A stretch of 64,000 nucleotides of DNA from DASPPM01 sp052143835 (GTDB lineage Bacteria > Pseudomonadota > Alphaproteobacteria > JACZXZ01), in assembly GCA_052143835.1 (NCBI GenBank), contig JBKQRV010000191.1, positions 37,829-101,828 of the forward strand. The letters are read 5' to 3'. The position numbers were made by a program, and so were the translations under genes. Within the stretch, counting starts at the first letter, position 1; every line of letters begins with the position of its first letter. The notes beneath the pieces were generated by a model. It was not told the origin of the DNA, did not search any database, and saw nothing but the letters and a program-made list of their open reading frames with translations. Of this stretch, positions 8,238-16,028 are shown piece by piece.

Positions 8238-8993
8238 TCACGCCGACTTGGCCACCTCCGGGTCTTCGAGCTCGAGGCTGAGCGCGCGGAGCGCTGCGGT
8301 GTGGGGATGGCGCGTGCGGCCCGCGCGCAGGTCGTCGGTGGAGAGAAGCTCGACGAGCTCGCCCTCCTGCATGACGCCGATCTCGCTCGCGAGATGCGCC
8401 ACCACCGCGAGGTTATGGCTCACCATGATGTAAGTGAGGCCGTGCGCGCGCTGCAGCTCGGCGAGGAGGTTCAGCACCTCGGCCTGCACCGAGACGTCGA
8501 GGGCACTCGTGGGCTCGTCGAGCAGCAGCACCTCCGGCTCCGCCATCAGCGCGCGCGCGATCGCCACGCGCTGGCGCTGGCCGCCCGAGAGCTGATGGGG
8601 GAAGCGGAAGCGCACCGCGGGTGCTAAGGCCACCTCGGCGAGCGCGCGGCGGATGCGCGCGTCCACATCGCCCATGCCGTGGACCAGCAAGGGCTCGGAG
8701 AGCATGCGGTCGACGGTCTGGCGCGGATGGAGGGAGCCGTAAGGGTCCTGGAACACCATCTGCACGCGGCGGAAGAAGTCCTTGCTGCGTTGGGGCTCTT
8801 GCCGCACGCCCGCGATCGCGATCTCGCCCTCCCATTCGCGGTTGAGGCCAGCGAGTGCCCTCAGCACGGTGGATTTGCCCGACCCACTCTCGCCCACGAG
8901 CCCGAAGCTCGCCCCGCTTGCCACGCGGAAGCCGATGCCTTTCACTGCCACCACGCTGCCGAAGCGGACGCGGAGGCCGCTCACCTCGATCAT
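8238..8993 (-). CDS. Oligopeptide/dipeptide ABC transporter ATPase (DppF-like)
   Basis: 251 aa. Walker A GESGSGKS, Q-loop MVFQDPYGSL, signature LSGGQRQR, Walker B LLLDEPTSALDVSVQAEV, H-loop MVSHN. The absence of a C-terminal cysteine cluster and the QDPYGSLHPR segment fit the F-type ATPase. The start at 8993 overlaps the stop of the upstream ATPase (ATGA); an in-frame ATG at 9005 is an alternative that adds MARS. It is the last gene of the five-gene peptide importer transcribed leftward. Confidence 0.92.
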   Translation of the reverse strand: MIEVSGLRVRFGSVVAVKGIGFRVASGASFGLVGESGSGKSTVLRALAGLNREWEGEIAIAGVRQEPQRSKDFFRRVQMVFQDPYGSLHPRQTVDRMLSEPLLVHGMGDVDARIRRALAEVALAPAVRFRFPHQLSGGQRQRVAIARALMAEPEVLLLDEPTSALDVSVQAEVLNLLAELQRAHGLTYIMVSHNLAVVAHLASEIGVMQEGELVELLSTDDLRAGRTRHPHTAALRALSLELEDPEVAKSA

Positions 8994-9820
8994 GGACCGA
9001 GCCATGACGGATCGCGCTTGAGGACGGCGAGCTGGCGCTTCGGCCGCGCCAGGCTGGGTAGGCAATCGAGGAGCCCGCGCGTATAGGGATGCTCGGCGCG
9101 CGCGAGGGATGCGGCGTTGCACTCCTCGAGCACGCGGCCGCCGTACATCACCAGCACGCGGTCGCAGAAATGCGAGACCAACGGCAGGTCGTGGCTGATC
9201 AGGATGAGGGCCATGCCGCGGCGCGACACCAGGGCCTCGATGAGGCGCAGGATCTCCGCCTGCACCGTGGCATCGAGCGCACTCGTGGGCTCGTCGGCGA
9301 TGAGGAGCTCGGGGTCGGGTGCGAGCATCATCGCGATCATCACGCGCTGGCCCATGCCGCCGGAGAGCTCGTGGGGATAGGCGGCGGCGACGCGCTTGGG
9401 GTCGCGGATCTGCACCTGGGCCAAAAGATCGATCGCGGCCCCGTGCGCCGCGCGGCTCGTGCCGCCGCGATGGGCGCGCCAGGCCTCGGCGATCTGGGCA
9501 CCCGCCGTCATCACCGGGTTCAACGAGAACTTCGGGTCCTGGAGGATGAGGCCCGCGCGCTTGCCGCGGATGCGGCGGAGCGTGCGCTCGTCCGCCTCGA
9601 GGAGGTCGATGCCGTCGAATTCCAGCCGATCGGCCTCGAGCTTGGCCTGGCGCGGCAGCAGGCGCAAGAGCGCGCGCGCGGTCAGCGTCTTGCCCGAGCC
9701 GGATTCGCCGACGATGCCGAGCTTCTCCTCGCCCAAGGTGAAGGAGACGCCGCGCACGGCCTCGACCGTCCCCTGGGCCGAGGGAAAGGCGATGCGCAGG
9801 TTGCGGACGATCACTTCCAC
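8990..9820 (-). CDS. Oligopeptide/dipeptide ABC transporter ATPase (DppD-like)
   Basis: 276 aa from a GTG at 9820, just after the permease stop (9826); a second GTG at 9814 is possible and no ATG fits. Walker A GESGSGKT, Q-loop ILQDPKFSLNP, signature LSGGMGQRVMIAMML, Walker B LLIADEPTSALDATVQAE, H-loop LISHD. The HPYTRGLLDCLPSL tail matches the D-type ATPase, although the usual C-terminal Fe-S cysteine motif is cut short. Overlaps the next gene by 4 nt. Confidence 0.9.
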   Translation of the reverse strand: MEVIVRNLRIAFPSAQGTVEAVRGVSFTLGEEKLGIVGESGSGKTLTARALLRLLPRQAKLEADRLEFDGIDLLEADERTLRRIRGKRAGLILQDPKFSLNPVMTAGAQIAEAWRAHRGGTSRAAHGAAIDLLAQVQIRDPKRVAAAYPHELSGGMGQRVMIAMMLAPDPELLIADEPTSALDATVQAEILRLIEALVSRRGMALILISHDLPLVSHFCDRVLVMYGGRVLEECNAASLARAEHPYTRGLLDCLPSLARPKRQLAVLKRDPSWLGP

Positions 9821-9825
9821 CGCGC

Positions 9826-10722
9826 TCAGCCTTGCTTGGGATCGAGCACGTCGCGCAAGCCGTCGCCCAAAAGATTGAAGGCGAGGGAGGCCACGAAGAT
9901 GGCGATGCCGGGCGCGATCGGCACCCACCAGGCATCGAGAATCTCGCCGCGCGTGGTGGCGATCATGGTGCCCCATTCCGGCATCGGCGGCTGGGCGCCC
10001 ATGCCGAGAAAACCCAGCCCCGCCGCGGTCAGGATGATGCCGCTCATGTCGAGGGTGACGCGCACGATGAGGGAGGAGACGCACAAGGGGGCGATATGGC
10101 GGAGCACGATGCGCGCCGCCGAGGCGCCGCTCAAGCGCACCGCGGCGATGAAGTCGCTGTTGCGGATGGTGAGCGTCTCGGCGCGCGCGAGCCGGGCATA
10201 GGGCGGCCAGGCGGTGAGCGCGATCGCGATGATGGCGCTGGTGATCCCGGGCTTGAGCGCCGCCACGAAGGCGAGTGCCAGGATGAGCCGCGGAAAGGCG
10301 AGAAAGATGTCGGTGAGCCGCATCAGCGCGCGGTCGGCGAAGCCGCCGGCATAGCCCGCGACCGTGCCGACCGCGAGGCCGAGCGGTGCCACCAGCACCA
10401 TGATCGCCACCACCATGCCGAGCGTGATGCGGCCGCCGTAGAGCAGGCGCGAATAGAGGTCGCGCCCGACCTCGTCGGTGCCGAGCCAATGCTCGGCCGA
10501 GGGTGCTGCGTAACGCTGGGTGAGATCCTGGGCGGCCGGCTCGTGCGTCGCAAGGAGGGGGGCTGCGAGAGAGACGAGGATCAAGACGAGGCCTGCTGTC
10601 AGCCCCGCGATCGCGAGATGATTGCGCCGGAGCTGGAGCCAGCCGCGAAAGAAGCGGCCGAGCGAGGCCTGGCGGCGCGATTCGGGCGCGTCACTCAGGA
10701 GCCAGGCGGCGAGGGCGCTCAT
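9826..10722 (-). CDS. Oligopeptide/dipeptide ABC transporter permease (DppC-like)
   Basis: 298 aa inner-membrane permease with one N-terminal and five core hydrophobic segments. HWLGTDEVGRDLYSRLLYGGR is the DppC/OppC signature, and GLGFLGMGAQPPMPEWGTM is the family's conserved loop. The ATG at 10722 is preferred because AAGGTG lies 9 nt upstream; a GTG at 10734 overlapping the previous stop is the alternative. Part of the compact SBP-B-C-D-F operon. Confidence 0.92.
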   Translation of the reverse strand: MSALAAWLLSDAPESRRQASLGRFFRGWLQLRRNHLAIAGLTAGLVLILVSLAAPLLATHEPAAQDLTQRYAAPSAEHWLGTDEVGRDLYSRLLYGGRITLGMVVAIMVLVAPLGLAVGTVAGYAGGFADRALMRLTDIFLAFPRLILALAFVAALKPGITSAIIAIALTAWPPYARLARAETLTIRNSDFIAAVRLSGASAARIVLRHIAPLCVSSLIVRVTLDMSGIILTAAGLGFLGMGAQPPMPEWGTMIATTRGEILDAWWVPIAPGIAIFVASLAFNLLGDGLRDVLDPKQG

Positions 10723-10730
10723 GGTTCCGC

Positions 10731-11771
10731 TCACCTTACGCGCGGATCGAGGAGACGATAGGCGAGATCGGCGAGGAGATTGAGCCCGACATAGACCGAG
10801 CCGATGACGAGGGTGGCGCCGAGCACGGCGTTCATGTCCGCGTTCAAGAGCGAGCCGGTGAGATAGAGCCCGATCCCCGGCCAGCTGAACACGGTCTCGG
10901 TGAGCACGGCGCCCTCAAGCAGGCCGGCATAGGCAAGGACGATCACGGTGATGAGCGGCACCATGATGTTGCCGAAGGCGTGGCGCCAGAGGATGCGCGC
11001 GTCCGAGAGCCCCTTGGCCCGCGCGGCGACGATATACTCGCCGGCGAGCGCCTCGAGCATGAAGGCGCGCGTCATGCGCGTGATGATCGAGAGGCTGAAA
11101 TAGGCGAGCACGAGGGCCGGCTGGGCGAGATGGGCGAGCGCGTCCCAGAAGGCGTCCCAATCGCCGGCGAGGGCCGCATCGAGGACGCGCATCCCGGTCA
11201 CCTCCCTGACCATGCCCTCGAAGAGCACGTCCTGCTGACCGGTGCCGGGAGCGATGCCGAGCTTGACGTAGAAGAAGAGGAGGCAGAGCAGGCCGAGGAC
11301 GAAGATCGGCACCGACTGGCCGGCGAGGCTCACCACCCGCACGGCATGGTCGAAGCGCGAGCCCTGGTAGCGCGCGGCGAAGACGCCGAGCGGCACGCCG
11401 AGGAGGATCGCGATGAAGATCGCGGTGGTGGCAAGCTCGAGGGTAGCCGGGAAGAAGGTCGCGATGTCCGTGGTCACGGACCGCGAAGTCATCACCGAGT
11501 TGCCGAGGTCGCCGCGAGCGAGATGCTCGAGGTAGATCCAGAACTGGACGGGGAGCGGCTTGTCGAGCGCCAGCTCCGCGCGCACGCGGGCGATCACGTC
11601 GGGCGGGGCGTGATCGCCCACGATGGCGATCACCGGATCGATCGGCATGGCGCGGCCGATCAGGAAGGTCACCAGGATGAGCCCGAACAGCGTGATCGGC
11701 ACGCTGGCGAGGCTCGACAGCGAGGCACGGAAGCGGGCCGGCAGGCGGCCCGCATCGCTCGTGCCGCTCAC
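10731..11771 (-). CDS. Oligopeptide/dipeptide ABC transporter permease (DppB-like)
   Basis: 346 aa from a GTG at 11771 that overlaps the stop of the binding-protein gene (GTGA). Seen: N-terminal membrane segment (PITLFGLILVTFLIGRAMP), the GDLGNSVMTSRSV region, and the EAA loop EYIVAARAKGLSDARILWRHA. The C-terminal TETVFSWPGIGLYL is diagnostic of DppB. About six membrane segments. Confidence 0.92.
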   Translation of the reverse strand: MSGTSDAGRLPARFRASLSSLASVPITLFGLILVTFLIGRAMPIDPVIAIVGDHAPPDVIARVRAELALDKPLPVQFWIYLEHLARGDLGNSVMTSRSVTTDIATFFPATLELATTAIFIAILLGVPLGVFAARYQGSRFDHAVRVVSLAGQSVPIFVLGLLCLLFFYVKLGIAPGTGQQDVLFEGMVREVTGMRVLDAALAGDWDAFWDALAHLAQPALVLAYFSLSIITRMTRAFMLEALAGEYIVAARAKGLSDARILWRHAFGNIMVPLITVIVLAYAGLLEGAVLTETVFSWPGIGLYLTGSLLNADMNAVLGATLVIGSVYVGLNLLADLAYRLLDPRVR

Positions 11772-13375
11772 GCCTTCGTAATCGGCGCGTAGCGGGTGTA
11801 GTCGGGCAGGACGCCCAGCGAGATGCCGGAGACGCCCTTGCGCATCACCGCGATCTCGACGTTCTGCAGCATGAAGGCGAAGGGTGCGCGCTGGAAGAAG
11901 TCGCGCTGCAGCTTGGCGTACATCTCCATGCGCTTCTTGGTGTCGAGCTCCTTGACCGCGGCGTCCACGAGGTCGGTCATCTCCTTGTCGAAGAAGTGAT
12001 AGCGCCAGGCGACGCTCTTCAGCTTGGTGGCGTCCGAATCGTCGGTGTTCTGGCAGAAGGCCTGGGCGTTGGAATGCGCGTCGAGGAAGTCCGGAAACCA
12101 GGTGAGCATCGCCAGCTGCTGCTGGCGCGCGCGGGTCTTGCTGATCACCTGCTTCTGCTCGCCGGCGAGGAGCTGCACCTTGACCCCGATCGCCGCGAGA
12201 TCGGCCTGCACGGCCTGGGCGATCTCGGGATAGGGCGTCTTGGCGAAGTGATCGAGGGTGACGGAGAAACCGTCGGGATAGCCCGCCTTGGCGAGGAGCG
12301 CCTTGGCCTTGGCCACGTCCTTCTTGAAAGGATTGTCGGCGACCGCACCCGGGATGCCCTTGGGCAGGAAGGATTGCCACACGCTCCACAGATTGGGCGT
12401 GATGTTCTTGGCAATCGCCTCGTAGTCGATCGCCGTCTTGATCGCCTGCCGCGCCTCGGCCTTCTGGAGCTGGGGCACGCCCATGTTCATGCCGATATAC
12501 ATCGAGGTGAGCTGCGCCCGCCGCGCCAGGGTGTAGTCCGGCTTGTTGAGCACCAGCTTGAGCTGGTCGGAGACGAGGTCGCGCGCGATATCGACGTCGC
12601 CCTTCTGCAGCGAGAGCAGCTGGGCTGAGGGATCGGCCACGTGGCGGATCACCACCCGCGGGACGTGCGGCTTGGTCGCCGCGTGGGGGTTGGTCTCGAG
12701 GATGATGTGGTCGCTCGCCTTCCACTCCACCAGGCGGTAGGAGCCGGCGCCGGCGCTGTGCATCTTGAGCCAGGCGTTGCCGAGGTCGCCGTTCACCTGG
12801 TTGGCGAGCACGGTCGCCTTCTCGACCACGCAGCCGCAGCTCGCAGAGAGGCAGTAGAGCACGAAGCTCGTCGCCTGCACGATCGGCAGCTTGAGCTCGA
12901 GGGTGTATTCGCTCGTGGCGCGCACCATCTGCTCGACGTTGTCGGCGGTCAGGCCGAACTGGGTGATGATGAAGCCGGGCGTCTTGTTCATCTTCACCAC
13001 GCGCTGCAGGCTGAAGGCGGCGTCCTCGGCGGTGAGGGGCTTGCCGGACTCGAACAACACCCCGTGCCTGATGTGGAAGGTGAAGACGGCGCCGTCCTTG
13101 GACACCTCCCACTTCTCGGCCAAATCGCCGACCAGCCGGTCGCCGCCTGCGGGGTCCGGGATCACCAGCTTGCGGTAGAGGTTGCCGCAGCCCTCGTTGT
13201 TGGAGAACTCGTAGGATTCCGCGGGATCGAAGGCGCCGATGATGTCGTCGATCTGCTTCGCCATTGCCACGATGTTGCGCGGCGTGGCGGCGCGGGCGCC
13301 GCTGAAGATGGCGGGGGCTGCCAACGGCACCGCCGCAGCGGCGGCCGAAGCCAGAAGCGTGCGTCGAGTCAGCAT
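11768..13375 (-). CDS. Peptide ABC transporter substrate-binding protein (family 5)
   Basis: 535 aa from the ATG at 13375, with GGGAGG six bases upstream. The N-terminus MLTRRTLLASAAAAAVP is a Tat-type signal ending at a GARA-A cleavage site near residue 29. The body follows the SBP family 5 pattern: DKRL-like VGDLAEKWEVS, FTFHIRHGVLFESGKPLTAED, and KALLAKAGYPDGF. First gene of the leftward operon; its promoter should lie in 13376-13580, shared with the divergent alr. The ligand is probably a peptide, but the family also binds opines, glutathione and nickel. Confidence 0.92.
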   Translation of the reverse strand: MLTRRTLLASAAAAAVPLAAPAIFSGARAATPRNIVAMAKQIDDIIGAFDPAESYEFSNNEGCGNLYRKLVIPDPAGGDRLVGDLAEKWEVSKDGAVFTFHIRHGVLFESGKPLTAEDAAFSLQRVVKMNKTPGFIITQFGLTADNVEQMVRATSEYTLELKLPIVQATSFVLYCLSASCGCVVEKATVLANQVNGDLGNAWLKMHSAGAGSYRLVEWKASDHIILETNPHAATKPHVPRVVIRHVADPSAQLLSLQKGDVDIARDLVSDQLKLVLNKPDYTLARRAQLTSMYIGMNMGVPQLQKAEARQAIKTAIDYEAIAKNITPNLWSVWQSFLPKGIPGAVADNPFKKDVAKAKALLAKAGYPDGFSVTLDHFAKTPYPEIAQAVQADLAAIGVKVQLLAGEQKQVISKTRARQQQLAMLTWFPDFLDAHSNAQAFCQNTDDSDATKLKSVAWRYHFFDKEMTDLVDAAVKELDTKKRMEMYAKLQRDFFQRAPFAFMLQNVEIAVMRKGVSGISLGVLPDYTRYAPITKA

Positions 13376-13580
13376 GATGGCCTCCCTGTGTCGCTTTAGC
13401 GCCATTATAGCCAAGGTTGTGCGCCGCACCAATAGCCTCGCTGCCTGTTGCCGGGCGCCCGCCGTGAGCCAAGGCGCTGCGGCCCTCCTCATCGAGGTGG
13501 CGACGCCTGCCTTCCTATGCGAGTAAAGTCATGTCCGCCTTTGGGGAAGACGGGGTGTGTTGAGAGCGAGCGCAAGCACC

Positions 13581-14717
13581 ATGGGTCCATCCGGCAAGAT
13601 GCCATCAGAGCGTCCAGAGCACGCGGGTGCCGTCCTCACCATCGACCTCGCCGCCATCCGCGCCAATTTTCGCCTCTTGCAGGGCCGGCTCGGGAAAACG
13701 AGCTGCGCCGCCGTGGTCAAGGCGGATGCCTACGGGCTGGGGGCGGCGCGCGTGGCCCCGGCGCTGACCGCAGAAGGCTGTGTCCATTTCTTCGTGGCCC
13801 ATCTGGACGAGGCGCTGGCGCTCGGTCCTCGTCTCCCGGAGCGGGCCGAGCTTTACGTGCTGCATGGTCCACCCGTGGGTGCTGAGGCGGAGCTCTTGGC
13901 ACACCGTCTCGTCCCCGTGCTCAACAGCCTCGCCCAGGTCGACGGCTGGAGCGCCCTTGCGCGTGCCCGCGGTCGTCCGCTCCCGGCGATCCTCCAGGTG
14001 GATACCGGGATGTCCCGCCTCGGTCTCTCCGCGGACGAGCTCAAGGCGGTGATCGACGACCGGGCCCGGCTCGACGGGCTCGAGCTCCGCTATCTCATGA
14101 GCCACCTCGCCTGCGCCGAGATGGAGGATCATCCCATGAACGCGCGGCAGCTTGCCCGCTTCCGCGAGGTGCGTCAGGCCCTGCCTCCGGCCGCGGCAAG
14201 CTTCGCCAATTCCTCCGGGATCTTCCTCGGGCCCGATTACCACTTCGATCTCGCTCGTCCGGGTGCCGCACTTTACGGCATCGCCCCGCTCGCCGGCCGG
14301 GCGAATCCGATGCGGCAGGTGGTGCGTCTCGAGGGCAAGGTTATCCAGGTGCGCACCATTCCGGCCGGCGCGAGCGTGGGCTATGGCGCGCGCTGGCACG
14401 CTCCTTCGGCCCGGCGCATCGCCACCGTGTCGGTCGGCTATGCCGACGGTTACCTGCGCAGCCTGAGCAACCGCGCGGTGGCGCGCTTCGGCGACGTGGC
14501 GCTGCCGCTCGTGGGCGGGGTGTCGATGGACACCGCGACCTTCGACGCGAGCGCGTTGCCGGCCGATGCATTGGCACCGGGCAGTCTCGTCGAGCTGATT
14601 GGGGAGCACCATCCGGTCGATGCGCTCGCCGAGGAGGCCGGCACCATCGGCTACGAAATCCTCACCAGCCTGGGCAGGCGTTACTTCCGCCGCTATGTGG
14701 GCGAGGAGGGGGGCTAG
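13581..14717 (+). CDS. alr: Alanine racemase
   Basis: PLP-dependent interconversion of L- and D-alanine. 378 aa from the ATG at 13581; ATG 13599 and GTG 13557 are also in frame and no Shine-Dalgarno decides between them. AVVKADAYGLG carries the PLP lysine (K47). The C-terminal domain has the second base in VSVGYADGY, and GGVSMD follows. The length is normal. It is divergent from the peptide importer, which may be why it is here: D-Ala released from imported peptides could be converted to L-Ala (inference). It may instead be the housekeeping cell-wall racemase. Confidence 0.93.
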   Translation: MGPSGKMPSERPEHAGAVLTIDLAAIRANFRLLQGRLGKTSCAAVVKADAYGLGAARVAPALTAEGCVHFFVAHLDEALALGPRLPERAELYVLHGPPVGAEAELLAHRLVPVLNSLAQVDGWSALARARGRPLPAILQVDTGMSRLGLSADELKAVIDDRARLDGLELRYLMSHLACAEMEDHPMNARQLARFREVRQALPPAAASFANSSGIFLGPDYHFDLARPGAALYGIAPLAGRANPMRQVVRLEGKVIQVRTIPAGASVGYGARWHAPSARRIATVSVGYADGYLRSLSNRAVARFGDVALPLVGGVSMDTATFDASALPADALAPGSLVELIGEHHPVDALAEEAGTIGYEILTSLGRRYFRRYVGEEGG

Positions 14718-14720
14718 GGC

Positions 14721-14923
14721 CTGTGGACATTCAAACTTGGCGTCATTCCGGAAGCTTAGACGAGCCCGGGAAAAGCGGAGCTTTTCCGGGTTGCGAGCCT
14801 TGCTATCCGGAATCCATGGCTCGCGCTCGCGCTGTCCTGGGCATGGATTCCGGATCGCGCAAATCATCGCATGTGCGATGATTTGCTTGTCCGGAATGAC
14901 GAGCCGAAAATGAATGTCCACAG
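14721..14923. repeat. MITE-like palindromic element, family A copy 2 (full length)
   Basis: 203 bp bounded by perfect 13-bp terminal inverted repeats, CTGTGGACATTCA (14721-14733) and TGAATGTCCACAG (14911-14923). Inside are secondary inverted ends CGTCATTCCGGA (14741-14752) / TCCGGAATGACG (14890-14901), a left hairpin with arms around GGGAAAAGC / GCTTTTCC, and the right 13-bp hairpin shared with copy 1. It starts just after the alr stop. No ORF of its own, so it would have to be moved in trans. Confidence 0.85.
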
Positions 14924-14981
14924 AACTTAACGCACCCCCCATGGTCTCTCGGCGCCAATGATTTCGCACGCGCGCGTGAGG

Positions 14982-15845
14982 TTACGGGCAGCTCGAGAGG
15001 GCCACGTCGAGGGCGGCGCGACGATCGCCTTGCTTGAAGCAGCCCTTCACCCAGGTGCCCGAGAACGCCTCACCGTCGGAATCCTTGCGCGTGCCCTGGC
15101 CGTCCGGCCGGTCGTCCCGCCACGCGCCGTCGTAGCTGCCGCCGGCCCAGCTGAGGACGCCGTGGCCGTTGCGCGCGTCGGCCTTCCAATCGCCCTCGTA
15201 GCGCGCGCCGTTCGCCCACACGAAGACGCCGTGGCCGTCCCGCTGGCCGGACTTGAAGTCGCCGTCGTAGCGGTCGCCGCTGGGCCAGCCGAGCGTGCCG
15301 TGACCGTTCGGTCGCCCGTCCTGCCACTCGCCGTCGTAACGCAAGCCCGCCGCGGAAAGCGAGACGCCGTGACCGTTCTGGCGTCCGGCCCGGAAGTCGC
15401 CCTCGTAGCGGTCGCCGTTGGCGAAGACGTAGGTGCCGCGGCCGTTCTCGATGCCGTCGCGGAACTCGCCCTCGTAGCGGTCGCCGTTGGGTTTCGTCCT
15501 GGCCCCGCGTCCGCTTATGACGCCTGCCTTGAACTCGCCCTCATAGCGCTCGCCGTTCGCCCATGAATAGACGCCGTAGCCGTTGCTGTGCCCATTCGCG
15601 TACGCGCCCTCGTAGCGGTCGCTGGGCTGGTCTCCTTGGAACCATTGGGCCACGCCGTTGCCGCTGGCGTAGCCGTCCTTGCAGGCCCCGCTCCAGCTGA
15701 CGCTTTCATTGGGCTGAGGGTAGGGATCCCATAGGCGGCAGCCGTTCTTGTCGGCGATCCAGCCCGCCTGAGGAGGTTGCGATTGCGCCTCGGCCTCGCC
15801 GAGCAAAAGCAGGGCCAGAACCAGGCCCAATGCGATGCGCCGCAT
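14982..15845 (-). CDS. Exported MORN-repeat protein
   Basis: 287 aa. The ATG at 15845 is chosen for GGAG six bases upstream. A Sec signal peptide (MRRIALGLVLALLLLGEAEA) precedes the mature protein. Then come about nine tandem MORN-type repeats of roughly 23 residues, recognisable as Y-(E/D)-G-x-(F/W)-x-x-G-x-x-(N/D)-G-x-G (for example YEGDFRAGRQNGHG, YDGEWQDGRPNGHG). Four Cys residues sit outside the core repeats and may pair in the periplasm. MORN repeats form beta-hairpin ladders that bind protein or lipid; the actual partner is unknown. Single gene, flanked by element A copy 2. Confidence 0.85.
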   Translation of the reverse strand: MRRIALGLVLALLLLGEAEAQSQPPQAGWIADKNGCRLWDPYPQPNESVSWSGACKDGYASGNGVAQWFQGDQPSDRYEGAYANGHSNGYGVYSWANGERYEGEFKAGVISGRGARTKPNGDRYEGEFRDGIENGRGTYVFANGDRYEGDFRAGRQNGHGVSLSAAGLRYDGEWQDGRPNGHGTLGWPSGDRYDGDFKSGQRDGHGVFVWANGARYEGDWKADARNGHGVLSWAGGSYDGAWRDDRPDGQGTRKDSDGEAFSGTWVKGCFKQGDRRAALDVALSSCP

Positions 15846-16028
15846 CTGCATCTCCGTCGAATTGGCCGTCCGTTGGCGGCCCAGTATAGCCAATGTGCGA
15901 TGCGGCTTTCGAGATCAACCGGCCAAGGAGACGGGCGCTCGGCAAGCGGTACCGCCCAGGACCCCGCGGGTGGGCGCGCGGGCACAGATCAACGGCCGCC
16001 ATGCCGATTTCCCGGCCGCGGGTGGCCC

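Noticed and set aside
8238..9935. A single long minus-strand frame joining the two ATPases
   Set aside because: Only the part from 8993 encodes an ATPase in this frame; the rest is an out-of-frame reading of the DppD-like gene.
10731..13472. A 913-codon frame joining the permease and an upstream stretch
   Set aside because: Only the C-terminal 346 codons encode DppB; the upstream part is an out-of-frame reading of the binding protein.
13605..14969. A 454-codon open frame opposite alanine racemase
   Set aside because: Antisense to alr, which has intact motifs; the product has no recognisable family and runs into the repeat element.
15070..15845. Tandem repetition in the MORN gene read as a CRISPR or DNA satellite
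   Set aside because: The period follows codons, spacers are not unique, and the repetition is at the protein level (Y-E-G...G-x-G).
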